A stretch of DNA of 21,916 bases from a virus. The stretch lies in IMG/VR virus record IMGVR_UViG_3300013094_000313, positions 1 to 21,916 of that record; one strand, 5' to 3'. The position numbers and the translations under genes are program-made. Below the pieces are notes generated by a model. The model was not told the DNA's origin and did no database searches. It saw nothing but the letters and a program-made list of their open reading frames with translations. Positions 8,125-13,747 of the stretch are shown in pieces. The number at the start of each line of letters is the position of its first letter. Positions within the stretch are counted from its first letter, which is position 1.

Positions 8125-9012
8125 GTGTTTAAAGCAGACAAACCAATTATTACAAGTGCACTCGTTGAAGAGCTGCACGTCAAGTCAGCAGTACCAAAGC
8201 CCACGGCGAAAGGAACGCCCATGCGTTACTCGTCAGCGTTTTCGTGCGGACGCCAGCAAGGATACGCCGCGTTTGACGCAAAGCCCTCGAACCCGATGGA
8301 CGAAGCAGGTGCATGGGCGACAGGTCTAGGTACCATCATTCACGAAGCACTGCAGGACTGCATCAGCCGCAAGTACCCCAGCGCACAGTTCGAGGTGGCA
8401 TCGCAGGTCGGCAGTTACGTGTCCGGTTCTTGCGACGCCTTGCTTGAGACGAAGGGGCTTGACGAGTTCTTCTCGGGCACTCACGCTTTGTATGAACTCA
8501 AGACCATGGGCACGTACTCATTTGACAAGCAGGTCGGCTGGAACCGCATGCGTGGTGGCACCCAGAACGAGGGCGAAGGACCTGCCCTTAAGGCAATCAT
8601 TCAGGCTGGCATGAACGCCATCGGCATCATGAACGAAAACCCTGACATTGAAATCGACTGGCTCATCATGGGCTCTATCACTTTTGAGGCGCTGTCAAAG
8701 AACAAGGCAGCGAACATGGGCGTCGAGGGGACCAACCGTTTCCTTGCCGAATACTACGTGCCTCGTGAAGAGTGGTACGACCTTGCGTCCGAGGAACTCG
8801 CTCGCATGGAGCAGATCGCCTACCAAGTCGAACAGGGGTATTTGCCTGCTCGATTTGCGCAGGACGACAACGGCATGCAAATATCGTTGGACCCCATTAG
8901 CGGACGTGCGTGGCAGTGTGACTACTGCGCCTTCAAGGACCTGTGCATTTCCGATGGTGGGGCAGCAATCACCATCACACAAAGCAACGCAGCAGAAGGG
9001 AGCGCACAGTGA
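8125..9012 (+). CDS. Cas4/RecB-type PD-(D/E)xK nuclease with Fe-S cysteines
   Basis: 295 residues from GTG 8125, with AAAGGAG five bases upstream. RecB-type nuclease motifs are GTIIHEAL (H73), SGSCDALLE (D104) and YELKT (E124, K126). Four cysteines, C41 (FSCGRQ), C265 and C268 (QCDYC) and C274 (DLC), have the Cas4/AddB arrangement of one distant and three clustered ligands that hold a 4Fe-4S cluster. Such phage proteins are likely single-strand exonucleases. The annealing protein gene just downstream suggests an exonuclease-annealase recombination pair. No CRISPR array or other cas gene is in the window, so a CRISPR role is not implied. Confidence 0.88.
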   Translation: MFKADKPIITSALVEELHVKSAVPKPTAKGTPMRYSSAFSCGRQQGYAAFDAKPSNPMDEAGAWATGLGTIIHEALQDCISRKYPSAQFEVASQVGSYVSGSCDALLETKGLDEFFSGTHALYELKTMGTYSFDKQVGWNRMRGGTQNEGEGPALKAIIQAGMNAIGIMNENPDIEIDWLIMGSITFEALSKNKAANMGVEGTNRFLAEYYVPREEWYDLASEELARMEQIAYQVEQGYLPARFAQDDNGMQISLDPISGRAWQCDYCAFKDLCISDGGAAITITQSNAAEGSAQ

Positions 9013-9233
9013 TGCAGACAGACTGGCCCGTGCTTCGGGTCCGTAAGGGGAAGGTGTTCTTTAAGATCACCCCAGTCCAAGCAGAAGATGGTTTGTTTGA
9101 CATCTTCATTGAAAACGAGAAGGGCAACGTCCTTATCGCAACAAAGCGAACGTTTGAAGATTCGTTCGAAGACATCAATGCCCTTGCCACCGTCTTCGGT
9201 GTCTTAGGGTACGTTATTGAGCACCGTTTCTAA
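9012..9233 (+). CDS. Small hypothetical protein between nuclease and annealase
   Basis: 73 residues, starting at the ATG that overlaps the nuclease stop (TGATG, 9010-9014). A GTG one codon earlier is possible. The product starts MQTDWPVLRVRKGKVFFKI and looks like a small alpha/beta domain with a hydrophobic C-terminal helix. I do not recognise it. The position between an exonuclease and an ERF protein hints at a recombination accessory role, but this is only context. Confidence 0.65.
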   Translation: MQTDWPVLRVRKGKVFFKITPVQAEDGLFDIFIENEKGNVLIATKRTFEDSFEDINALATVFGVLGYVIEHRF

Positions 9234-9241
9234 GGAGGAAC

Positions 9242-9880
9242 ATGAACCGCAGTACCGAAATCAACGAGTTGGCATCAGCCCTCGTCGCAGCACAAGCCGA
9301 ATTTTCGGCGGTCCCGAAGGGGTCAACCAACCCCTTCTTCAAGAGCAAGTACGCCGCTTTGCCTGACGTGGTGGCCTCGGCCAGTCCCGTCCTGACGAAG
9401 CACGGTCTTGCTGTCACTCAATCCATCTCGTTCGACGTGAACGGTGACGGAAGCCTTGCTGACACCTTGACCACGACCCTGCTGCACAAGTCGGGTCAGT
9501 ACATCCAGAACTCGATGCTCCTGCACCTGCCCAAGCAGGACCCGCAGGGTCAGGGCTCGGCTGTCACCTACGCTCGACGCTACGCCTACATGGCCATCCT
9601 CGGCCTCGTGGCTGACGATGACGATGACGGCAACGCCGCAAGCCGACCAAAGGTACAGCAGTCGCAGCACCCGAAGCCCAGCCCCGAGTACAAGGCAGCC
9701 ACTCCGGCCGATGGCGTTCGTGACCTCACGGCACAACTCCGCGACCGCTTGGCCGTCAAGTTCGGTGAGCCCATCAAGGGCAAGGCAGCCGTAGAGAAAA
9801 TCCTCGGCCGCTCCATCGGCAAGTTGTCCGAACTGACCGACGCTGAAATTGCAGGCGTCCTGTTGGAACTGGGCGAATGA
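9242..9880 (+). CDS. erf: ERF-family single-strand annealing protein
   Basis: 212 residues with a strong ribosome site (AAGGAGGAAC, 9232-9241) before ATG. The ERF signature is clear: NPFFKSKYAALPDVV near residues 31-45 and GSAVTYARRYAYMAILGL near 104-121. An acidic DDDDDG follows, then a Pro/Gln-rich linker. The C-terminal 50 residues form a small helical domain (AVEKILGRSIGKLSELTDAE). ERF proteins anneal complementary single strands in phage recombination and genome circularisation. The adjacent nuclease supports a two-component recombination module. Confidence 0.93.
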   Translation: MNRSTEINELASALVAAQAEFSAVPKGSTNPFFKSKYAALPDVVASASPVLTKHGLAVTQSISFDVNGDGSLADTLTTTLLHKSGQYIQNSMLLHLPKQDPQGQGSAVTYARRYAYMAILGLVADDDDDGNAASRPKVQQSQHPKPSPEYKAATPADGVRDLTAQLRDRLAVKFGEPIKGKAAVEKILGRSIGKLSELTDAEIAGVLLELGE

Positions 9881-10044
9881 CCCACCGGCACGACTGGCTC
9901 ATGAACCTGTCGGCCGCGCACCCAGCCCTTGTGTTTTGCAAGGGCTGTGGTGCGCAGTTCAAGCCCGAGAACCAACAAATCCCCTACCGAGGAAAGGTGC
10001 CAGCAAAGTATGCGATACTTCCAGTGCCCAAAATGCAACCTTAA
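9877..10044 (+). CDS. Small CxxC protein (55 aa)
   Basis: The ATG overlaps the ERF stop (ATGA). The product starts MTHRHDWLMNLSAAHPALVF and contains one CKGC pair (C21, C24). A basic and Pro-rich tail ends at TAA 10042-10044. A single CxxC may be half of a zinc site, completed by the His residues near the N-terminus or by dimerisation. It overlaps the next zinc-ribbon gene by 35 bases. Small zinc proteins are typical of actinophage replication regions; the function is unknown. Confidence 0.6.
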   Translation: MTHRHDWLMNLSAAHPALVFCKGCGAQFKPENQQIPYRGKVPAKYAILPVPKMQP

Positions 10045-10144
10045 AGTTCACGCCGTTGCGACCGATGTGTCGCACCGTTGTCCAAAAAACAAAAGCCTGA
10101 ACACAGCGTTTGTTCATATACCTGGCCCGAAGGAGACCAAGTGA
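10010..10144 (+). CDS. Small zinc-ribbon protein (44 aa)
   Basis: Starts at ATG 10010 with GAGGAAAGG about 12 bases upstream. The product begins MRYFQCPKCNLKVHAVATDV and continues SHRCPKNKS. C6 and C9 with H24 and C26 give a probable CxxC...HxC zinc site. I recall very similar short proteins with an MRY-x-x-CPxC...HRCP layout from mycobacteriophages and related phages. A longer frame from 9929 is possible but lacks a ribosome site. Confidence 0.7.
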   Translation: MRYFQCPKCNLKVHAVATDVSHRCPKNKSLNTAFVHIPGPKETK

Positions 10145-10214
10145 TAATCGCCATTTGCTGTACAATCATTATTTTTTGTTGCATAGCCTCTATGCGAATT
10201 CCAAAGGACTGATC

Positions 10215-10610
10215 ATGTCATCATTCAACCTGATTCTAAAAGAAGTGCAGGCCATGCACGATAAGAAGTCTCGTGATTACGGCCGCCCTCATGACCCCTA
10301 CTACAACATTCGTGGCTCCGAAGAGTTCGGCATCCCCTCGTGGGTCGGTGCAGTCATGCGAGCCAACGACAAAATGAAGCGTCTGCAACGGGCCGCCTCT
10401 GGCGGCAGCCTTAGCAACGAGGGCGTCGAGGACAGCCTGCTGGACATGATTACGTACCTGACCATTGCCCTCGATGAGTACCGGTCATACCAGCACGAGT
10501 TTGTCAGCATGTGTGGCAAGTGTGGCGAGCAGTTCGGCTCCGATACGGCTGAGCATCTGCTCGACCTTGAGGACTTGCACGACTGCATCATGGACACCTA
10601 CGACCAATGA
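10215..10610 (+). CDS. DUF1599/Nmad1-like protein with C-terminal zinc finger
   Basis: 131 residues from ATG 10215, with AAAGGA six bases upstream. The core has KKSRDYG (17-23), GIPSWVGAVMRANDKMKRL (39-57) and an EDSLLDMITYLTIAL helix (72-86). Together these match the DUF1599 (nucleotide modification associated, Nmad1) pattern and recall MazG-like pyrophosphatase helices. After it comes CGKCGEQF...EHLLDLEDLHDC, giving C100, C103, H114 and H122 as a probable zinc finger. A nucleotide-handling role is likely, perhaps trimming or supplying modified nucleotides. No other base-modification enzyme is obvious in the window. Confidence 0.7.
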   Translation: MSSFNLILKEVQAMHDKKSRDYGRPHDPYYNIRGSEEFGIPSWVGAVMRANDKMKRLQRAASGGSLSNEGVEDSLLDMITYLTIALDEYRSYQHEFVSMCGKCGEQFGSDTAEHLLDLEDLHDCIMDTYDQ

Positions 10611-10810
10611 CCCCCGCCGAACGCCAAGCCCTACGAGAGAAGCACCAGCCTCATCCGCACACGGAATGGTTTCCGGTGTGCGCCACCTGCATCACCCAAT
10701 CACCCTGCGACGTAATCAAGGTACTGGACGCTACCGAAAACCTAAAGTTTAGCGACCTAAAAACTAAAGTTGAGTGCGACTTATGTGACGTGGAAGATGT
10801 GGCGCGATGA
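10607..10810 (+). CDS. Small zinc-binding protein (67 aa)
   Basis: The ATG overlaps the preceding stop (ATGA). The sequence has H13 and H16, then WFPVCATC (C25, C28), SPCDVIKVLDA (C34) and a second CDLC pair (C57, C60). The HP-x-n-W-x-x-CxxC...PCDVIKxLDA layout resembles small proteins common in actinophage genomes. One or two zinc sites are likely. The function is unknown; the ATGA overlaps on both sides place it in the replication operon. Confidence 0.7.
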   Translation: MTPAERQALREKHQPHPHTEWFPVCATCITQSPCDVIKVLDATENLKFSDLKTKVECDLCDVEDVAR

Positions 10811-11328
10811 CTGACGTGTACAAGGAAGTTTTGTGTTTGTTAATTCAGGAGGGGCGTGTCACCGTGGAAGAGGTGGAGGAAATGAAGAAGTTCGTCAACG
10901 CCCGAACTGTGGCACGAACCAAGCAGACAGAGACATGGGCGCAGGCTCGAACGCTTTGTGAGCGCCTCAACGAAGGCATTGTTGCCAACTCCCACCGCCC
11001 TTTTGTTATGAACGACACGAACGTTTCCGCAATGGAAAAGTTGTTGCGCATTGACAAGGTGCCGGTGCCCAACGTCGAAGAGATGATGACGTGGTGCATA
11101 GGGCACGATTTCTGGGGCACGGTTATCTTTTCCCCGATCAAGTTCCGCAAGCACTACCACACGATGCTGGCTCAGCGCCAGCGTGACGGTGAGACAATCG
11201 TGGTGAAGGACACTGGACCTCGAATCCCCGTTATTGACAAGGCTTTCCTAGAAAAGAAGCGTCAAGAGCACGAAGAATCAATTGCTATGCCAAAGGACTT
11301 TAAGCGTGTGCTAGGCTTTGCACGATGA
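10807..11328 (+). CDS. Helicase loader/replication-initiator-like protein
   Basis: 173 residues with an ATGA overlap upstream. The central part, AMEKLLRID followed by PNVEEMMTWCIGHDFWGTVI and SPIKFRKHY, matches a helical segment I recall from the C-terminus of phage replication proteins (K-L-x-R-x-D...I-x-W-x-x-x-D-x-F-W-x-x-x-I-x-S-x-x-K-L-R). The N-terminal 35 residues look like a short helical region rather than a full winged helix. The C-terminus is basic. A role in loading the helicase or organising the replisome is plausible given SSB and resolvase neighbours, but no ATPase motif is present. Confidence 0.6.
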   Translation: MTDVYKEVLCLLIQEGRVTVEEVEEMKKFVNARTVARTKQTETWAQARTLCERLNEGIVANSHRPFVMNDTNVSAMEKLLRIDKVPVPNVEEMMTWCIGHDFWGTVIFSPIKFRKHYHTMLAQRQRDGETIVVKDTGPRIPVIDKAFLEKKRQEHEESIAMPKDFKRVLGFAR

Positions 11329-11483
11329 CTACACCAGAAGAAATCCAGAAGAAAATTGACGAGACGGTCGACGCCATGATGCTCGATTTCCTCACTGCAC
11401 TTGTCAAGGTTGGCGTGACGAAGGAGACTGTCAAGAAGGCCATCGACTTGATGGTTGAGAGCGCCGAGAATGACGACGCCTGA
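11325..11483 (+). CDS. Small acidic helical protein (52 aa)
   Basis: The ATG overlaps the preceding stop (ATGA), and the frame ends at TGA 11481-11483. The product is almost entirely charged or aliphatic (MTTPEEIQKKIDETVDAMML, then FLTALVKVGVTKETVKKA) and should form two or three helices. It overlaps the following nuclease gene by 14 bases. I do not recognise it. Confidence 0.6.
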   Translation: MTTPEEIQKKIDETVDAMMLDFLTALVKVGVTKETVKKAIDLMVESAENDDA

Positions 11484-11808
11484 AAAGGCAAAGGGTTCCC
11501 AGTGGGAACGTGACGTTGCCAAGGTGTTTAACGACATGGGGTTCCCCTATGCCGAGCGACGCTACGGCGCAGGCAACACGATGGACAAGGGCGACCTTAA
11601 CGGTATCCCTCGGGTCGTGATTGAGTGCAAGAATGTAAAGACCATCACGTTGGCGAGCATCATGGACGAAGCGTCCCGAGAGCGAGCCAATGCGAAGGCG
11701 GATCTTGGTATCGCTGTTATCAAACGGCGGAACAAGCCAGCTCGACTGGGCTACGCAGTCGTAACGCTGGAAGAAATGGCTTGGTTGCTTAAGCGAGCAG
11801 GCTTCTAA
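11470..11808 (+). CDS. Holliday junction resolvase-like PD-(D/E)xK nuclease
   Basis: 112 residues from ATG 11470. A TTG at 11455 in frame is less likely. The motifs are KGSQWERDV (E13), TMDKGDLNGIP (D42) and VVIECKN (E52, K54). They are followed by a helix with ASRERANAKADLGIAV and a strand, as in archaeal-type Hjc and phage resolvases. It would cut branched DNA intermediates before packaging. An identification as a general restriction-like endonuclease is possible, but the length and position beside SSB and ERF favour a resolvase. Confidence 0.8.
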   Translation: MTTPEKAKGSQWERDVAKVFNDMGFPYAERRYGAGNTMDKGDLNGIPRVVIECKNVKTITLASIMDEASRERANAKADLGIAVIKRRNKPARLGYAVVTLEEMAWLLKRAGF

Positions 11809-11810
11809 CG

Positions 11811-11819
11811 TGGTATAAT
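11811..11819 (+). promoter_or_regulatory. Extended -10 promoter for SSB
   Basis: TGG-TATAAT just after the resolvase stop codon, a perfect -10 box with the TGn extension. No good -35 box lies at 16-18 bases. The start site would be near 11826, giving a leader of about 30 bases that carries the AAAGGAA ribosome site. Confidence 0.65.
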
Positions 11820-11857
11820 AAATAAGCCGCAAGGCAAAACACTGTAAAGGAAATGAA

Positions 11858-12220
11858 ATGAGTACAACTCTTATCGGCCGCATGGTCGCAGACGTGGACC
11901 TGAAGTTCACAAACAAGGGAACTGCCCTCGCTAATTTTAGCATTGCGGTTAACCGTAAGAAGGGCGAAGAAGAGTCCGTTTCTTACTTCGACTGCACCGC
12001 TTGGGGCACTCTTGCTCAGGGCATCTCGGACAACTTGCGCAAGGGCCAGCGTGTCATCGTCACCGGCAACTTGAACCAAGACCGTTACGAAAACAAGGAA
12101 GGCAAGACTGTCTCAAAGGTAATCCTTACCGTTGAGGGAGCAGGGGCCGATCTTCGCTACGCCAGCGAGGACGCTAAGGGCGCACCCAAGAAGTGGTCGA
12201 CCCCCGAGGAAGACTTCTAG
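11858..12220 (+). CDS. ssb: Single-stranded DNA-binding protein
   Basis: 120 residues; TAAAGGAAATGA precedes ATG. The OB-fold pattern is clear: STTLIGRMVADVDLKFT, ALANFSIAVNR, SYFDCTAWGTLAQ, LRKGQRVIVTGNL and RYENKEGKTVSKVIL. It ends in an acidic tip (TPEEDF), as in bacterial SSB proteins that recruit partners. It coats single strands during phage replication and recombination. Its own promoter at 11811 would allow expression independent of the upstream operon. Confidence 0.96.
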   Translation: MSTTLIGRMVADVDLKFTNKGTALANFSIAVNRKKGEEESVSYFDCTAWGTLAQGISDNLRKGQRVIVTGNLNQDRYENKEGKTVSKVILTVEGAGADLRYASEDAKGAPKKWSTPEEDF

Positions 12221-12223
12221 CCC

Positions 12224-12607
12224 ATGACGGATTGGTCTAGAGCCCTTTGCATAGGGCAGACAGACCTCTTCTTCAACGACCGCCTCACACAACAGGCTAG
12301 TGATATTTGCGCTACCTGCCCCATCAAAACCGATTGCCTGTATTGGGCCTTAGAACATCGGGAAGCATGGGGAGTGTGGGGCGGTTTGTCGTATCAGGAA
12401 TTACGCATCGTGGCTGTTTCGTTGGGCTACGAGCCTCCCAATCGCAAAGAGATTGAGCATGGCACGGAGCGAGGCCACGCACAGCATCGCCGCCTTAAGC
12501 TCAAGGACCCTTATCACGTCATTTGCCAGCCGTGTGTTGAGGCATACAATCAGGCCTCAAAAATAAGAGTAGCCCGTTACCGCAAGAAACGGAACGGGCT
12601 TACTTAA
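12224..12607 (+). CDS. WhiB-family protein with extra C-terminal zinc motif
   Basis: 127 residues, three bases after the SSB stop. WhiB cysteines are C9, C29, C32 (CATC) and C38, followed by GVWGG (50-54). Unlike the first WhiB it extends for 70 more residues. This part has HGTERGHAQHRR (79-90) and CQPC (101-104), a His/CxxC pattern seen in other actinophage proteins and probably a second metal site. The tail is strongly basic (RVARYRKKRN). It is probably a DNA- or RNA-polymerase-binding regulator. The last 35 coding bases form a strong hairpin. Confidence 0.88.
   Translation: MTDWSRALCIGQTDLFFNDRLTQQASDICATCPIKTDCLYWALEHREAWGVWGGLSYQELRIVAVSLGYEPPNRKEIEHGTERGHAQHRRLKLKDPYHVICQPCVEAYNQASKIRVARYRKKRNGLT
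12571..12600 (+). terminator. Hairpin at the end of the replication operon
   Basis: AGCCCGTTACCG (12571-12582) pairs with CGGAACGGGCT (12590-12600), with one unpaired A and a 7-base loop. It lies inside the last codons of the WhiB gene and is not followed by a T tract on the plus strand. It may be a U-less terminator of the type common in Actinobacteria, or an mRNA 3'-end stabiliser. Confidence 0.5.
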
Positions 12608-12701
12608 AGGGTGCCAGGGGGGGAGCTGCACCTGGAGAAAGGGAACAGGTCGGCTCATTACCGAGGAAGTCAGACTCGACCCCCCTAGCGAACTTAGTTT
12701 A
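12608..12701. other. Structured convergent intergenic stretch
   Basis: A seven-base G run (12617-12623) can pair with a C run (AGGGGGG 12616-12622 with CCCCCCT 12680-12686), enclosing about 57 bases. Inside are CCAGG/CCTGG and TCGG/CCGA stems. It lies between the convergent ends of the WhiB gene and the minus-strand zinc-ribbon gene, so it may be part of a two-way terminator. I see no gene in it. Confidence 0.4.
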
Positions 12702-12872
12702 TCACAGGCAATCGTCGCAGTGATAGTTTATTTCGTCTCCCATGTCGTTGTAGACAATGGTGAGGGTGCGCAACTCGCAGCACGAATCGCAGATACCAAA
12801 GGGGTTTTTGCTGGGCTTGTAAATTGATCCTTTGCAGGTCGTGTAAAAGCCGTCGCCCGAAACGTTTGTCAT
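12702..12872 (-). CDS. Small four-cysteine zinc-ribbon protein (56 aa)
   Basis: Read on the minus strand from ATG 12872, with GTAAAGGAAATGAG directly upstream, almost the same leader as that of SSB. The in-frame ATG six bases earlier is too close to the ribosome site. The product starts MTNVSGDGFYTTCKGSIYK and contains ICDSCCEL (C28, C31, C32) and YHCDDCL (C52, C55). Two CxxC knuckles about 20 residues apart are a standard zinc ribbon. It is the first of the minus-strand accessory genes. A possible minus promoter is TTGTAC (12918-12913), 18 bases, TATAAC (12894-12889). Function unknown. Confidence 0.7.
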   Translation of the reverse strand: MTNVSGDGFYTTCKGSIYKPSKNPFGICDSCCELRTLTIVYNDMGDEINYHCDDCL

Positions 12873-12887
12873 TCTCATTTCCTTTAC

Positions 12888-12896
12888 TGTTATAAT
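12888..12896 (+). promoter_or_regulatory. Extended -10 promoter for the gene at 13036
   Basis: TGT-TATAAT on the plus strand, with TTGTCA (12866-12871) 19 bases upstream. A transcript would start near 12903 and carry about 130 bases of AT-rich leader before the ATG at 13036. The same bases contain a possible minus-strand -10 for the divergent zinc-ribbon gene. An inverted pair (TGCAAAT 12942-12948, ATTTGCA 12981-12987) in the leader could be an operator. Confidence 0.55.
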
Positions 12897-13035
12897 GGCC
12901 TTGCGACCACAAGTACAAATCTAGTGCTTGTCAACACTAAATGCAAATTTAAATAAAGATAGTCGTTATCTGTTCTTATGATTTGCAATTTGTGGGATTA
13001 AGCATTAATGTGGGTATCACCTTAAAGGAGGTAAC

Positions 13036-13281
13036 ATGGAAGAAATTAAGTGGGAAGCGCCAGCACCAGCAAAGCGTGGTGGCTACGCAGCAACTAAGTC
13101 AGCGTACTTTGTTGAGGCTGGGAAGTCTCGCCCCAACCAGTGGTTTGTGCTCTACGAGGGCACGGCTCACCGCCCAGCATGGGGACCGTTCAAGGGTCCG
13201 CAGTGGGAGCGAGCTTACCGCCGAACGGTTGAGAACGGCGTGAAGATCCAGCGCACTTACATTCGCTACATCGGCAACTAA
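13036..13281 (+). CDS. Small hypothetical basic protein (81 aa)
   Basis: A perfect ribosome site (AAAGGAGGTAAC) precedes ATG 13036, which suggests high expression. The product starts MEEIKWEAPAPAKRGGYAAT and continues with QWFVLYEGTAHRPAWGPFKG. It is basic and aromatic, with no cysteines, and looks like a small folded domain rather than a peptide. I do not recognise a family; a nucleic-acid or host-protein binding role is possible. It is the only plus-strand gene in the accessory block and has its own promoter and a strong hairpin just after its stop. Confidence 0.75.
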   Translation: MEEIKWEAPAPAKRGGYAATKSAYFVEAGKSRPNQWFVLYEGTAHRPAWGPFKGPQWERAYRRTVENGVKIQRTYIRYIGN

Positions 13282-13287
13282 GCGCAT

Positions 13288-13348
13288 AATTCCCTCGGGT
13301 AGAGGTGGGTTCTTACTCGTTTAAGGCCCCCTCTTCCGAGGGAATTTT
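13288..13348 (+). terminator. Terminator-like compound hairpin after the 13036 gene
   Basis: AATTCCCTCGG (13288-13298) pairs perfectly with CCGAGGGAATT (13336-13346), followed by TTTT. Nested inside is AGAGG (13301-13305) with CCTCT (13330-13334). The 11-base stem with a short T run directly after the stop codon fits a terminator. The large loop, about 37 bases, is unusual. Confidence 0.65.
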
Positions 13349-13353
13349 GCGGT

Positions 13354-13401
13354 CGGTGCCAAAGGATAATTCGCCGGAGCGGTACCAAAGGATAATTCGC
13401 C
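13354..13401. repeat. 22-bp direct repeat pair
   Basis: Two copies (13354-13375 and 13380-13401) of a unit with core CCAAAGGATAATTCGCC, differing at one base and set 26 bases apart. An inverted pair CGCCGGAG (13372-13379) and CTCCGGCG (13401-13408) frames the second copy. The 11-base core CAAAGGATAAT recurs at 15916-15926, upstream of the amidoligase gene. This suggests a regulator-binding site, but no protein is known. Confidence 0.6.
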
Positions 13402-13489
13402 TCCGGCGTCCGCGCTTGCCGCGGCTTACGTATTCGTGTTTTGAGGTGACCCTTTAGGGTCGGTGAGAAACGCGACCAACACCAATACA
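13402..13489. other. Intergenic region with small hairpins
   Basis: No gene is seen. Short inverted repeats include CCGCG-CTTGC-CGCGG near 13411 and GACCCT-TT-AGGGTC near 13448. With the flanking hairpins and direct repeats, the whole 13282-13535 interval is unusually structured. It may be the 3' region of the 13036 transcript or a small RNA; no convincing promoter was found within it. Confidence 0.35.
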
Positions 13490-13533
13490 AAATTAGGGTG
13501 AGAGCAGTCTTTCGACTACTCCCACCCTAATTT
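13490..13533. terminator. Bidirectional terminator between convergent units
   Basis: A 15-base arm (13490-13504, AAATTAGGGTGAGAG) pairs with 13519-13533 with one mismatch. Inside, AGTC (13506-13509) pairs with GACT (13514-13517) around a TTTC loop. TTTATTT follows on the plus strand and a T-rich run on the minus strand. It lies just beyond the stop of the minus-strand membrane gene. Confidence 0.75.
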
Positions 13534-13535
13534 AT

Positions 13536-13712
13536 TTACTTGCGCTTGGCATTCACCCAAGTGGCCCACATGGCCCCACCAATAGAGGTGCCTGCGAACA
13601 GGGCAACTGGATCGGTGGTGTTGACTCCAACAATGGATGCTGTGTACTTGTGTACAAAAGAGTAGACAAGGTAGCCTTCAATGGCGCAAACCACGAAGGC
13701 CACCTTGTCCAT
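13536..13712 (-). CDS. Small two-span membrane protein (58 aa)
   Basis: Read from ATG 13712. A longer frame to 13796 would overlap the amidotransferase end and has no ribosome site either. Hydrophobic segments are about 4-24 (VAFVVCAIEGYLVYSFV) and 40-55 (PVALFAGTSIGGAMWATW), ending in a basic NAKRK. This is a holin-like or small envelope-protein layout. It is the last gene of the minus-strand unit with the amidotransferase and amidoligase, so it may help place their product or target at the membrane; this is inference. Confidence 0.6.
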   Translation of the reverse strand: MDKVAFVVCAIEGYLVYSFVHKYTASIVGVNTTDPVALFAGTSIGGAMWATWVNAKRK

Positions 13713-13747
13713 GTACTTTTGATATCGGAAATGCCAGCCGGAGCCGC

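Noticed and set aside
10161-10195. TACAAT box and GCATAG-CCT-CTATGC hairpin before the DUF1599-like gene
   Set aside because: No -35 box and no TGn extension at the right place; the hairpin is short and has no T tract after it. Too weak to list as a promoter or terminator.
11431-11943. A 170-codon minus-strand frame
   Set aside because: Antisense to the resolvase-like and SSB genes, both clearly supported.
12661-12690. A short string (GAGGAAGTCAGACTC) resembling part of RNase P RNA
   Set aside because: The surrounding 94 bases are far too short and lack the other conserved RNase P segments; treated as part of a terminator-like structure.
13354-13401. CRISPR-like array
   Set aside because: Only two repeats with a 4-base gap, too short for spacers; more like operator sites. 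The Cas4-like gene alone does not imply CRISPR.
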